Origin: Halorubrum persicum
Lineage (GTDB): Archaea > Halobacteriota > Halobacteria > Halobacteriales > Haloferacaceae
Length of the DNA: 54,584 bases
Assembly (NCBI RefSeq): GCF_002727125.1
Contig: NZ_NHOA01000036.1
Coordinates: forward strand, 1 to 54,584
Direction of reading: 5' to 3'
Part shown: positions 39,732 through 48,364 of the stretch, piece by piece
Numbering within the stretch: position 1 is the stretch's first letter
How the letters are laid out: each line of letters starts with the position of its first letter
The notes under the pieces: model-generated
Databases searched by the model: none
Seen by the model: only the letters and a program-made list of their open reading frames with translations
Told to the model about the DNA's origin: nothing
Made by a program: the position numbers and the translations under genes

Positions 39732-41235
39732 CACGCTACCACAAGTGGCGGCGCTGTTGCCCGTCTTCCTGCTCGCGTTCACCGGGCTCGCGCTGCTGCT
39801 CGTCGACACGATCAGCCCCGACGCGCGGTCGAACACCTCGATGGCGGTCGTCGGCGCGCTCGGGTCGCTCGCCGCGCTCGCGGCGAGCGTCTGGCTGGTC
39901 GTCTCCGGTACCGGCAGCGCCGACACCGGCGGCGCGATCACCCTGTTCGCCGAGGCGATCAAGGTGGACACGATGGCGCTGTTCTTCACCGCCATCTTCG
40001 CGTCCGTGACGGCGCTGGTCGTCGTCGCGGCCCACGACTACTTCCACGACCACGCGAGTCCGGCGGCGTTCTACTCGCTCGTCGTGTTCGCGGCGACCGG
40101 GATGGCGCTGCTCGCGGCGGCGAACTCGCTCGCGGTCGTCTTCGTCGCCCTCGAGATGGTGTCGCTGCCGTCGTACGTGCTCGTCGCGTATCTCAAGCAG
40201 GACCGCGGGAGCGTCGAGGCGGGGATGAAGTACTTCCTCGTCGGCGCGCTCTCCTCCGCGATCTTCCTGTTCGGGATCTCGCTCGTGTACGCGGCGACCG
40301 GCTCGCTGCTGTTCGCCGGCGTCGCCGAGGGGATCGGCTCGCTCGCCGGCCTCGCCGGCGTCGCCGGCCTCGGGATCGTGATGATCGTCGGCGGCGTCGC
40401 GTACAAGACCGCCTCCGTCCCGTTCCACTTCTGGGCGCCGGAGGCGTACGAGGGCGCGCCCGCACCGGTGAGCGCGTTCCTCTCGTCCGCCTCGAAGGCG
40501 GCCGGCTTCGTGGTCGCGTTCCGCCTGTTCACCGAGGCGTTCCCGGTCGGGGCGTCGCTCACCGCCGGCATCGACTGGGTGCTGGCGTTCGGCGTGCTCG
40601 CCGCGGTGACGATGACGCTCGGGAACTTCGCGGCGGCCGTCCAGGAGGAGGTCAAGCGGATGCTCGCGTACTCCTCCATCGGGCACGCGGGCTACGTGCT
40701 CATCGGCGTCGCGGCGCTGTCACAGAGCGGAAGCGCGAACGACGCCGTGATGGGCGCGGCGATGGCGCACCTGCTCGTCTACGGGTTCATGAACACCGGC
40801 GCGTTCCTCTTCGTCGCGATGGCGGAGCGGTGGGGCGTCGGTCGGACCTTCGAGGACTACGCCGGGCTCTCACGGCGCGCGCCGGTCGCGTCCGTCGCGA
40901 TGGCCGTGTTCATGTTCTCGCTCGCCGGGCTGCCGCCCTTCGCCGGGTTCTTCTCGAAGTACTTCCTGTTCATGGGAGCCATCGATAACGGCTTCCTGTG
41001 GCTGGCGGCGTTCGGCGCCGTCAACAGCGTCATCTCGCTGTACTACTACAGCCGAGTCGTGAAGGCGCTGTTCATCGACGACCCCGCCTCGTCGAGTTCG
41101 CTGGACGCGATCGACGTGCGGCCGACCGGGCTGTACGCCGCGGTCGTGTTCGCGGCGGTCGCGACGGTGCTCCTCTTGCCCGGCTTCGGCCCGGTCATCG
41201 AGACCGCCGAGGCCGCGGCGTCGGCGCTGTTCTAG
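39724..41235 (+). CDS. nuoN: Complex I subunit N (NuoN), antiporter-like
   Basis: A 503-residue antiporter-like subunit and the last gene of the operon. Family words: IKVDTMALFFTAIFASVTALV, VVFVALEMVSLPSYVLVAYLKQDRGS with its channel Glu, YKTASVPFHFWAPEAYEGAPAPVSAFLSSASKAA with the key Lys, and VQEEVKRMLAYSSIGHAGYVL. Together with L and M it makes three proton channels. A hairpin 8 bases after the stop may end the transcript. Confidence 0.95.
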   Translation: MVNTLPQVAALLPVFLLAFTGLALLLVDTISPDARSNTSMAVVGALGSLAALAASVWLVVSGTGSADTGGAITLFAEAIKVDTMALFFTAIFASVTALVVVAAHDYFHDHASPAAFYSLVVFAATGMALLAAANSLAVVFVALEMVSLPSYVLVAYLKQDRGSVEAGMKYFLVGALSSAIFLFGISLVYAATGSLLFAGVAEGIGSLAGLAGVAGLGIVMIVGGVAYKTASVPFHFWAPEAYEGAPAPVSAFLSSASKAAGFVVAFRLFTEAFPVGASLTAGIDWVLAFGVLAAVTMTLGNFAAAVQEEVKRMLAYSSIGHAGYVLIGVAALSQSGSANDAVMGAAMAHLLVYGFMNTGAFLFVAMAERWGVGRTFEDYAGLSRRAPVASVAMAVFMFSLAGLPPFAGFFSKYFLFMGAIDNGFLWLAAFGAVNSVISLYYYSRVVKALFIDDPASSSSLDAIDVRPTGLYAAVVFAAVATVLLLPGFGPVIETAEAAASALF

Positions 41236-41242
41236 CGGCCCG

Positions 41243-41259
41243 GCGCCGCCTCGCGGCGC
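41243..41259 (+). terminator. Hairpin after nuoN
   Basis: Seven-base perfect arms (gcgccgc / gcggcgc) with a three-base loop, eight bases after the nuoN stop. No long U-tract follows, so it may stabilise the 3' end rather than terminate. Confidence 0.35.
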
Positions 41260-41292
41260 TTCGGGCACCGCTTTCCGCACCGGTACCCGCAG

Positions 41293-41300
41293 GTATTAGC
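41293..41300 (+). promoter_or_regulatory. TATA-like box of the zinc-ribbon gene
   Basis: tattagcg-like word 24-31 bases before the ATG at 41324. It indicates that the zinc-ribbon gene is transcribed separately from nuo. Confidence 0.5.
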
Positions 41301-41323
41301 GCGTTCGGTCCCGTGGTTCGTCT

Positions 41324-41689
41324 ATGAGTCGCACTCGAACGTACCGCTGTTTGAACTGCCTCGAACACACGGTGAGCCGCGAGTTCGACACCTCGCACCT
41401 CTCGGTGACGTGTCCGAACTGCGACTCGTTCGAGCGGTTCGTCAACGAGGCGGTGTACCAGCAGTTCCAGGCGTTCGAAGAGTCGCCGCCGACGGAGATC
41501 GACTGGGACCGGCTCGATCGGATGGAGAAACTGGTCGTCGCCGAGCGGCTCGTGCGCTCGACGAAGACGATCGACGACTTTTCGATCGTGAGCGACGACG
41601 ACGGCGAGGAACGAGGCGACGAGGGTCAGAGTGACGAGGACGAGACGGAGGCTGTCGGCGGCACCGCGGAATCGCCGACCCCTGAGTGA
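41324..41689 (+). CDS. Small zinc-ribbon protein
   Basis: A 121-residue protein. The first 35 residues form a zinc ribbon with CLNC and CPNC pairs (residues 9-12 and 30-33). A short helical part follows (FVNEAVYQQFQAFEESPPTEIDWDRLDRMEKLVVAERLV), then a highly acidic disordered tail. I recognise no function; short zinc-ribbon proteins often contact nucleic acid or proteins. The ATG at 41324 has a TATA-like box upstream. It is convergent with gar1. Confidence 0.72.
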   Translation: MSRTRTYRCLNCLEHTVSREFDTSHLSVTCPNCDSFERFVNEAVYQQFQAFEESPPTEIDWDRLDRMEKLVVAERLVRSTKTIDDFSIVSDDDGEERGDEGQSDEDETEAVGGTAESPTPE

Positions 41690-41714
41690 GGGGACGGAGT
41701 GCGCTGCCGGGCCG

Positions 41715-41942
41715 TCAGCGCGCGTACAGCTTCCCGCCGACGAGCGACGCGAGGTCGTCGTCGCTCGGCGTCACCGCCACGTAGGGTCGACCGACGGGCC
41801 CGAACACGTCGACGACGCGGCCGACCGTCGCGAGCGACTCGTCGACCACCGACGAGCCGATCCGCGGCGGCTCCGCGCCCGCCTCCGTGCGGGCGATAGC
41901 GAGGCCCCCTGCCGTGCGAACGACGGTGCCGACGCGTCGCAT
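41715..41942 (-). CDS. gar1: H/ACA RNP protein Gar1
   Basis: A 75-residue beta-barrel protein of the archaeal H/ACA pseudouridylation complex, which binds Cbf5 and helps product release. The words MRRVGTVVRTAGGLAIAR, IGSSVVDESLATVGRVVDVFGPVGRPYVAV and a final GGKLYAR fit Gar1; FGPVxxPYV is its hallmark. It is translated directly after srp19. Start: ATG 41942, two bases after the srp19 stop; a GTG at 41948 overlapping that stop (GTGA) is an equally good alternative adding two residues. Confidence 0.9.
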   Translation of the reverse strand: MRRVGTVVRTAGGLAIARTEAGAEPPRIGSSVVDESLATVGRVVDVFGPVGRPYVAVTPSDDDLASLVGGKLYAR

Positions 41943-41944
41943 CG

Positions 41945-42223
41945 TCACTCGCGGATGATCCCGAGGTAGGCCGCGATCGCCTGTACGAGGTCGTTTTTCG
42001 CGGTGTCTTCGGTGCCTTTGACGACGACCGAGCCTCGCGGTTCGAACTCGCGGGAGTACGTTTTCTCGCGCTCGATCACCGCGTCGTAGCCGACCTGTTG
42101 GACCGCCTTCGCGATCTCGTCGACGGTGGGCTCCTCGATCGCGAGGTCCATCGGGACGCGACGCCCTTCGGACCGCGATCGGTCGGCGTCGAAGTACGCG
42201 GGATAAACGACGTTCTCGACCAT
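41945..42223 (-). CDS. srp19: Signal recognition particle protein SRP19
   Basis: A 92-residue RNA-binding protein that helps assemble the signal recognition particle on 7S RNA. The signature is [24 protein letters not shown] at the start, followed by [32 protein letters not shown] and [12 protein letters not shown]. It lies directly before gar1, linking two archaeal RNP proteins in one message. The ATG at 42223 is preferred because the conserved VYPAYFD strand comes right after it. A weak TATA-like word is 21-29 bases upstream. Confidence 0.92.
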   Translation of the reverse strand: MVENVVYPAYFDADRSRSEGRRVPMDLAIEEPTVDEIAKAVQQVGYDAVIEREKTYSREFEPRGSVVVKGTEDTAKNDLVQAIAAYLGIIRE

Positions 42224-42266
42224 ATATCGGAGAGGCGAGCGCGCGGCGTAAGGTCGTTTCGGACCG

Positions 42267-43694
42267 TCACGAGGTCCTGAACTCGAACCGCGCGCCGCCG
42301 GAATCACCGGTGAGCGCGCGCACGTCCCAGCCGTGCGCGTCGGCGATCCGCTCCGTGATCGCGAGTCCGAGTCCCGTCCCGTTCTCTTCGGTCGTGAACC
42401 CGCTCTCGAACACGCGGTCGCACTCGTCCGTGGGGAGTCCGCAGCCGTCGTCTTCGACGAAGAACCCGCTTTCCGAACCGCCGTCGGCACCGCGGAACGA
42501 CACCGCCCCGACGTGGACGGTGAGCGCGTCACCGCCGCTCCCGTCGGGTGACTGTCGCCCGTGCTCCGCGCTGTTTCGGAACACGTTCTCCAGCAGCTCG
42601 CGCGTCCGGGTCGGGTTCGCGTCGATCGTCACGTCGCCGTCGAAGACGAGCTCGGCGTCGTCCGTGTCGACGCTCTCCCACGCGTCTCTCGCGAGCGCGC
42701 TGATCGAGACGGATTGGGTTTCGCCGACCGACTCTCCCTGTCGGGCCAGCGAGAGCAGGTCGCCGACGAGCTCGTCCATGCGTCCCAACGCCTCGGTCGC
42801 CTTCTCGAGATACTCCGTCTCGCCGGTCTCGCGGGCGAGGTCGACGTACCCTTCCGCGACGGAAAGGGGGTTCCGGAGATCGTGGGAGACGATGCTCGCG
42901 AACTCGTCGAGCCGCTCGTTCTGTCGCTCCAGCGCCGCCTCGTGCTCGCGCCGCTCCGTCACGTCGGTGTAAATGGCGTACCCGGAGACGTTCTCCGCGT
43001 CGAGCCGGATCGGGACGACGTGGAGGATGAAGTGTCTGGGCCCCTCCGCGGTCTCGCGGGTCACCTCTCGCCTGACGCTCTCGCCGCGCTGGAGACGCTC
43101 GTTGAGATCCGCGGCCTCGGACGCCGCCTCGTCGGTGGTCGGGACGATGTAGTCGTCGACGGACTCGCCGACCACGCGATCCGCGTCGTAGCCGAACGTC
43201 TCCTCGAACGCGTCGTTGACCCGGTGAACGATCGGATCGCCGTCGACGTAGTCGTACGCGATCGCCGGATCGGGAACGTTCGAGAACAGCGCCAGCAGCC
43301 GATCGCGTTCTGCCCGTAGCCGCTCGTTGGCATGGTCGAGCGTCGACTCTTCCCTGCGTACGAGCCAGCGGAGCGTCGCGTCGAGGTCAGCCGGCGTGGT
43401 CGCGATTGCGTCGACGAGCGGGTCGGTCGCCGGCGGTGCGACGGGGTCGTCGACGAAGGCGACCACGCGGAACGAGCCGCCGCGGTCGCGGACCGCGTCG
43501 AGCCCCTCGGCATCGAGGACGACGGCGATGTCCGCGGTCGCGATGTCATCGTCGCCGGGTGCAGACGGAGCGGCGTCGCCGATGGACGCCGCGGAGGCGT
43601 CGAACGCGTGCAGTGTGTCGGCCACGTCGGCCGCGTCGCCCGGGTTGCCGGAGAGGACGAGAACAGATCGCCGCCTCCTCGGCTCGGTGTTCAC
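42267..43694 (-). CDS. PAS-domain sensor histidine kinase
   Basis: A 475-residue soluble kinase. Order: a receiver-like but degenerate domain (about 8-112; strand VLVLSG and [11 protein letters not shown], lacking an obvious phosphoacceptor), a PAS sensor (about 132-248, with [25 protein letters not shown] and [14 protein letters not shown]), a HisKA dimerisation helix with H271 in [13 protein letters not shown], and an ATPase ([25 protein letters not shown]). No membrane helix, so it senses a cytoplasmic signal. Start: GTG 43694 (MNTEPRRRR). The TATA box at 43722-43730 is 28-36 bases upstream of it but too close to the ATG at 43712. Confidence 0.9.
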   Translation of the reverse strand: MNTEPRRRRSVLVLSGNPGDAADVADTLHAFDASAASIGDAAPSAPGDDDIATADIAVVLDAEGLDAVRDRGGSFRVVAFVDDPVAPPATDPLVDAIATTPADLDATLRWLVRREESTLDHANERLRAERDRLLALFSNVPDPAIAYDYVDGDPIVHRVNDAFEETFGYDADRVVGESVDDYIVPTTDEAASEAADLNERLQRGESVRREVTRETAEGPRHFILHVVPIRLDAENVSGYAIYTDVTERREHEAALERQNERLDEFASIVSHDLRNPLSVAEGYVDLARETGETEYLEKATEALGRMDELVGDLLSLARQGESVGETQSVSISALARDAWESVDTDDAELVFDGDVTIDANPTRTRELLENVFRNSAEHGRQSPDGSGGDALTVHVGAVSFRGADGGSESGFFVEDDGCGLPTDECDRVFESGFTTEENGTGLGLAITERIADAHGWDVRALTGDSGGARFEFRTS

Positions 43695-43721
43695 GATGCC
43701 GATAAACACCATCTGTGCTCG

Positions 43722-43730
43722 GATAAAATT
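43722..43730 (-). promoter_or_regulatory. TATA box of the histidine kinase gene
   Basis: Minus-strand aattttatc. Its distance to GTG 43694 fits a leaderless start; its distance to ATG 43712 does not. Confidence 0.55.
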
Positions 43731-43837
43731 TTCTCCAGTCGTCCAGTTTCCCCGGAGAACGGGACTGCGTACCGTCACGGCTGCGGCGCGTGTCTCAGCA
43801 CCCGTGGGCGGAGCGCGTCGGAAGGCACCCCGGAACC

Positions 43838-43846
43838 CTTTTGACG
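43838..43846 (+). promoter_or_regulatory. TATA-like element of alaS
   Basis: ccttttgac 23-31 bases before the alaS ATG. A weak match, in the 174-base divergent gap to the histidine kinase. Confidence 0.35.
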
Positions 43847-43868
43847 GAACACGGGTCACGTTCGTGTA

Positions 43869-46649
43869 ATGAGCGACCTCGAAGCGGAGTACCGTCTCGA
43901 CTACTTCGAAGAGGAGGGGTTCGAGCGGAAGGAGTGCCCCTCCTGTGGCGCGCACTTTTGGACCCGCGACGCCGACCGCGAACTGTGCGGTGAGCCGCCC
44001 TGTGAGGACTACAGCTTCATCGACGACCCGGGATTTCCGGAGGCCCATTCGCTGTCGGAGATGCGGGAGGCGTTTCTCTCCTTCTTCGAAGAGCACGACC
44101 ACGAGCGGATCGACCCGTACCCGGTCGCGGCGAACCGCTGGCGCGACGACGTGCTCCTGACCCAGGCGTCGATCTACGACTTCCAGCCGCTGGTCACGTC
44201 CGGCCAGACGCCGCCGCCCGCGAACCCCCTCACCATCTCTCAGCCCTGCATCCGGATGCAGGACATCGACAACGTCGGCAAGACGGGCCGACACACGATG
44301 GCCTTCGAGATGATGGCCCATCACGCGTTCAACACGCGCGAGGAGGTCGACGAGGACGAGTACGCCTACCACGGCGAGGTGTACTGGAAAGACGAGACCG
44401 TCGAGTACTGTGACGAGCTGTTCGAGAGCCTCGGTGCGGACCTCGACGAGATCACCTACATCGAGGACCCGTGGGTCGGCGGCGGGAACGCCGGGCCCGC
44501 CATCGAGGTCATCTACAAGGGCGCCGAACTGGCGACGCTCGTCTTCATGTGCATGGAGCGCGACCCCGACGGCGACTACGAGATGAAGGACGGGCACACG
44601 TACTCGTTCATGGACACGTACATCGTCGACACCGGGTACGGGCTCGAACGGTGGACGTGGATGAGCCAGGGGACGGCGACGGTGTACGAGGCGGTGTACC
44701 CCGACGCGATCGACTTCCTCAAGGAGAACGCGGGGATCGACTACGACGACGAGGAGCAGGCGATCGTCCACCGCGCCGCGAAGCTCTCCGGCCGGCTCGA
44801 CATCGACGATGTCGACGACGTGGAGGCCGCCCGCGGCGAGATCGCCGATCGGCTCGACGTCGAGGTCGACCGGCTCCGCGAGCTGGTCGAGCCGCTCGAG
44901 TCGATCTACGCGATCGCCGACCACTCGCGGACGCTCGCGTACATGTTCGGCGACGGGATCGTCCCCTCGAACGTCGGGACGGGATACCTCGCTCGGATGG
45001 TGCTTCGGCGCACGAAGCGGCTCGTCGACGAGGTCGGCGTCGACGCCCCGCTCGACGAGCTGGTCGACATGCAGGCCGATCGGCTCGGCTACGAGAACCG
45101 CGACACGATCCGCGAGATCGTCCGCACCGAGGAACGGAAGTACCGCAAGACGCTCGAACGCGGCTCTCGGAAGGTGGAGTCGCTCGCGGACGAGTACGCC
45201 GGCACGGGCGAGCCGATCCCGACGGAGGCGCTGTTGGAGCTGTACGACTCCCACGGGATCCAGCCCGACATGGTCGCCGACATCGCCGCCGAGCGCGGCG
45301 CGACCGTCGACGTGCCGGACGACTTCTACGCGCTCGTCGCCGACCGCCACGAGGAGGAGGACGGCGACGAGTCGGACGGGGACCGCGACAGCCGGCTCGA
45401 CGACCTCCCCGAGACGGAGAAGCTGTTCTACGACGACCAGGGGCGCACCGAGTTCGAGGCCGTCGTCCTCGACGTGTTCGACCGCGAAGAGGGGTACGAC
45501 GTGGTGTTGGACCAGACGATGTTCTACCCGGAGGGCGGCGGCCAGCCCGCCGACCGCGGGCAGCTCACCGCCGGCGAGACGACCGTCGACGTGGTCGACG
45601 TACAGGAGCGCGACGGCGTCGTGCTTCACCGCACCGACGCCGATCCGGGCAAGGGGGAGTTCGTCAAGGGACAGATCGACGGCGACCGCCGTGACCGGCT
45701 CCGCGCCCACCACACGGCGACTCACCTGATCGGCCACGCGGCCCGCGAGGTGCTCGGCGAACACGTCCGGCAGGCGGGCGCTCAGAAGGGGATCGACTCC
45801 TCCCGGCTCGACGTCCGCCACTTCGAGCGGATCACCCGCGATCAGGTCAAAGCGATCGAGCGCGTCGCCAACGATCTCGTCCGCGACGACGTGCCGGTGC
45901 GTCAGGAGTGGCCCGACCGCAACGAGGCGGAGGCGGAACACGGCTTCGACCTCTATCAGGGCGGGGTTCCCCCGGGAACGAACGTCCGCCTGATCCACGT
46001 CGGCGACGCCGACGTGCAGGCCTGCGCCGGCACTCACGTCGAACGGACCGGCGAGATCGGCGCGGTGAAGGTGTTGAAAACGGAGCCCGTGCAGGACGGC
46101 GTCGAGCGGATCGTGTTCGCCGCGGGCGGCGCGGCGGTCGAGGCGACACAGCGCACCGAGGACGCGCTGTACGACGCCGCCGACGCGCTCGACGTCGACC
46201 CGCTCGACGTGCCCGAGACGGCGGAGCGGTTCTTCGACGAGTGGAAGGCGCGCGGGAAGGAGATCGAGTCGCTCAAAGAGGAGCTCGCGGCGGCGCGCGC
46301 CTCCGGCGGCGCCGACGCCGAGGAGGTCGATGTCGGCGGCGTGACCGCGGTGATCCAGCGCCTCGACGGCGACGCCGACGAGCTGCGCGCGACCGCGAAC
46401 GCCCACGTCGACGACGGGAAGGTCGCGGTCGTCGGCAGCGGGGCGGACGGCTCCGCGAGCTTCGTGGTCGGCGTTCCCGACGGCGTCGACGTGAACGCCG
46501 GACAGGTGGTCTCCGAACTCGCGGCGCGCGTCGGCGGCGGCGGCGGCGGCCCGCCGGACTTCGCTCAGGGCGGCGGCCCGGACGCCGGCGCGCTCGACGA
46601 TGCGCTGGAGGCGGCGCCGGACGTCCTTCGCAACCTGCAGGAGGCCTAG
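43869..46649 (+). CDS. alaS: Alanyl-tRNA synthetase (archaeal type)
   Basis: A 926-residue class II synthetase charging tRNA-Ala. The N-terminal archaeal extension has a cysteine cluster ([18 protein letters not shown]). Class II motifs follow ([50 protein letters not shown]). The editing domain has [17 protein letters not shown] (HxxxH) and the zinc Cys in [15 protein letters not shown]-Ala oligomerisation part with [19 protein letters not shown] and a Gly-rich [15 protein letters not shown] ends it. Length matches archaeal AlaRS. It diverges from the histidine kinase. The alpha/beta-hydrolase-fold gene follows after 16 bases. Confidence 0.97.
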   Translation: MSDLEAEYRLDYFEEEGFERKECPSCGAHFWTRDADRELCGEPPCEDYSFIDDPGFPEAHSLSEMREAFLSFFEEHDHERIDPYPVAANRWRDDVLLTQASIYDFQPLVTSGQTPPPANPLTISQPCIRMQDIDNVGKTGRHTMAFEMMAHHAFNTREEVDEDEYAYHGEVYWKDETVEYCDELFESLGADLDEITYIEDPWVGGGNAGPAIEVIYKGAELATLVFMCMERDPDGDYEMKDGHTYSFMDTYIVDTGYGLERWTWMSQGTATVYEAVYPDAIDFLKENAGIDYDDEEQAIVHRAAKLSGRLDIDDVDDVEAARGEIADRLDVEVDRLRELVEPLESIYAIADHSRTLAYMFGDGIVPSNVGTGYLARMVLRRTKRLVDEVGVDAPLDELVDMQADRLGYENRDTIREIVRTEERKYRKTLERGSRKVESLADEYAGTGEPIPTEALLELYDSHGIQPDMVADIAAERGATVDVPDDFYALVADRHEEEDGDESDGDRDSRLDDLPETEKLFYDDQGRTEFEAVVLDVFDREEGYDVVLDQTMFYPEGGGQPADRGQLTAGETTVDVVDVQERDGVVLHRTDADPGKGEFVKGQIDGDRRDRLRAHHTATHLIGHAAREVLGEHVRQAGAQKGIDSSRLDVRHFERITRDQVKAIERVANDLVRDDVPVRQEWPDRNEAEAEHGFDLYQGGVPPGTNVRLIHVGDADVQACAGTHVERTGEIGAVKVLKTEPVQDGVERIVFAAGGAAVEATQRTEDALYDAADALDVDPLDVPETAERFFDEWKARGKEIESLKEELAAARASGGADAEEVDVGGVTAVIQRLDGDADELRATANAHVDDGKVAVVGSGADGSASFVVGVPDGVDVNAGQVVSELAARVGGGGGGPPDFAQGGGPDAGALDDALEAAPDVLRNLQEA

Positions 46650-46665
46650 CGAACCACCGCTCTCC

Positions 46666-47472
46666 ATGCCCCACGCCAACAACGCCGGCGTCGAGATCCG
46701 GTACGAGGTAGACGCCCCCGACGCGGGCGACCCCGACGAGGCGGTCGTGTTCTGTGGCGACGTGGGGCTCGGCGCGTGGCAGTTCGGCTGGCAACACGCC
46801 GCGCTCGCCGGACCGCACACGGTGATCACGCCCGAAACGCGGGGCGTCGGCCGGTCGGACGCGCCGCCGGGGCCGTACGCGGTCGAGGACCTCGCGAGCG
46901 ACGTTGACGCGGTGTGTGCCGCGGAAGGCGTCCGGAACGCCCACCTCGTCGGGTACGGGCTCGGCGGCATGGTCGCGCTCGCGTACGCGCTCGCCTCGTC
47001 GCGCCCGGCGAGCCTCTCGGTGATCGGGACCCCGCCCGCGGGCGACGCCTACAACCCCGACGGCGTGTGGGCCGACCCGTCGACGCCGTCGTCGGTGAAG
47101 GGGTCGCTGAACGGGCTCCTCTCGGAGCCGTTCCGAGAGCGGCATCCCGACGTGCTCTCGCGGATCGTCGAGTGGCGGCTCGGCGAAGACGCCGGTCGCG
47201 AGACGTTCGAGGCTCACCGCGCCGCGGTCGAGGGGTTCGACGTTTCGGACCGGCTGTACGAGCTCACGACGCCGACCCTCGTCGTCCACGGGACCGAGGA
47301 CGCGGTCTGTCCGAAGCCGGCAGCGGAAGGGCTCGCCGAGGGGCTCCCGCGCGGGGAGCTCCATGCAGTCCCGGGCGCGCGCCACCTCGTCGGCGTGGAG
47401 GCGTCCGCCGCGGTCAACGACGCCCTCGTCGGTTGGCTCGCGGAGCACGCCGCGGACCCCTTCTCGGGGTGA
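46666..47472 (+). CDS. Alpha/beta-hydrolase-fold protein lacking the nucleophile serine
   Basis: A 268-residue alpha/beta hydrolase fold: strand-turn VVFCGDVGLGAWQFGWQ, TPETRGVGRSD, the nucleophile elbow at LVGYGLGGMVALAY, then the Asp region HGTEDAVCP and the His region GARHLVGVEAS. The elbow should be G-x-S-x-G but reads G-Y-G-L-G; the codon at that position is ggg, so the nucleophile Ser is replaced by Gly. The Asp and His are kept. It may be an inactive binding protein or use another residue. Start at ATG 46666 by position before the first strand. It lies 16 bases after alaS and may be co-transcribed. Confidence 0.82.
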   Translation: MPHANNAGVEIRYEVDAPDAGDPDEAVVFCGDVGLGAWQFGWQHAALAGPHTVITPETRGVGRSDAPPGPYAVEDLASDVDAVCAAEGVRNAHLVGYGLGGMVALAYALASSRPASLSVIGTPPAGDAYNPDGVWADPSTPSSVKGSLNGLLSEPFRERHPDVLSRIVEWRLGEDAGRETFEAHRAAVEGFDVSDRLYELTTPTLVVHGTEDAVCPKPAAEGLAEGLPRGELHAVPGARHLVGVEASAAVNDALVGWLAEHAADPFSG

Positions 47473-47538
47473 GCGCGGTCGCCGCCCGCCCGAACCCGCC
47501 GCTCGCCGACGCCGGTAGCGCTTCCCGCCGCCGCAACC

Positions 47539-47546
47539 GTTTTTGC
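47539..47546 (+). promoter_or_regulatory. TATA-like box of the glutamine amidotransferase gene
   Basis: gtttttgc 24-31 bases before the ATG at 47570; it also gives T5 that could terminate the preceding message. Confidence 0.5.
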
Positions 47547-47569
47547 TCCGTCGCGTCTCGGGGCGTCCA

Positions 47570-48286
47570 ATGACACGCCTCCGGTTCGCCCTGCTGAACG
47601 CCGCCCACGAGGGCGCGAACACCCGTCGGAACTTCCGGCGGGAGCTCGACGCCGACCTCGTCGAGTTCTCCGTCAGCGACGGGCACCTGCCCGACCACAC
47701 CGAGTTCGACGGGGTCGTGGTCACCGGGTCGCGCTCCTCCGTCTACTGGGACGAGGCGTGGATCCCGCCCCTCATCGATTACGTCGCCGAAGCCGCGGAG
47801 GCCGGCCGTCCGGTGCTCGGCGTCTGTTACGGCCACCAGGTGGTCGCCGAGGCGCTCGGCGGGCGCGTCGCCGGCATGGACGAGTTCGAGATCGGATACA
47901 ACGAGGTGCGCCACCGCGGCGACGACGAGCTGTTCGCGGGGGTCGACGAGGCGTTCACCGTCTTCACGACCCACGGCGACACGGTTACAGAGCTTCCGCC
48001 GAACGCGACCCTGCTCGCCGAGAACGACCACGGCGTCCACGCGTTCCGTGACGGCCACTGCTGGGGCGTCCAGTTCCACCCCGAGTACGACCTCGACACG
48101 GCGCGAGAGGTCACGGAAGGGAAACGCGAGCGCCTCGGCGACGCCCGCGTCGACGCGGTGTTGGCCGAGATCACGCCCGAGGCCTACGACGCCGCCTGCG
48201 AGGCGAAGCCGCTGTTCGACAACTTCGTCGCGTACGCCCGGCGGCTGCGGGCCGATCGCGGGTCGGTCGCGGCGGCGGACGACTGA
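47570..48286 (+). CDS. Class I glutamine amidotransferase-like protein
   Basis: A 238-residue single-domain GATase. The catalytic triad is visible: the Cys in GVCYGHQVVAEALGG (about residue 87), and the His-Glu pair in VQFHPEYDLD. EFDGVVVTGSRSSVYWDE resembles the oxyanion region. It lacks a synthetase partner domain, so it is like the GMP synthase-like stand-alone family whose acceptor is unknown. Start ATG 47570 is supported by a TATA-like box; an ATG at 47543 would add nine residues. It is followed after 78 bases by the PIN-ATPase gene. Confidence 0.82.
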   Translation: MTRLRFALLNAAHEGANTRRNFRRELDADLVEFSVSDGHLPDHTEFDGVVVTGSRSSVYWDEAWIPPLIDYVAEAAEAGRPVLGVCYGHQVVAEALGGRVAGMDEFEIGYNEVRHRGDDELFAGVDEAFTVFTTHGDTVTELPPNATLLAENDHGVHAFRDGHCWGVQFHPEYDLDTAREVTEGKRERLGDARVDAVLAEITPEAYDAACEAKPLFDNFVAYARRLRADRGSVAAADD

Positions 48287-48334
48287 TTCACCGGGGGAAT
48301 TCGCCGCCGACGTGGACGCCGTCCGGTCGAACAC

Positions 48335-48342
48335 GCTTATAC
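48335..48342 (+). promoter_or_regulatory. TATA box of the PIN-ATPase gene
   Basis: gcttatac 23-30 bases before the ATG at 48365. Confidence 0.6.
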
Positions 48343-48364
48343 GGTTCCCGCCCGGACTCACGGT

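Noticed and set aside
43695..46970. Very long minus-strand open frame antisense to alaS, continuous with the histidine kinase
   Set aside because: It is the mirror of alaS codon bias in GC-rich DNA. The plus-strand frame has all AlaRS motifs, and the antisense protein has none. Only the part before 43694 is a real kinase.
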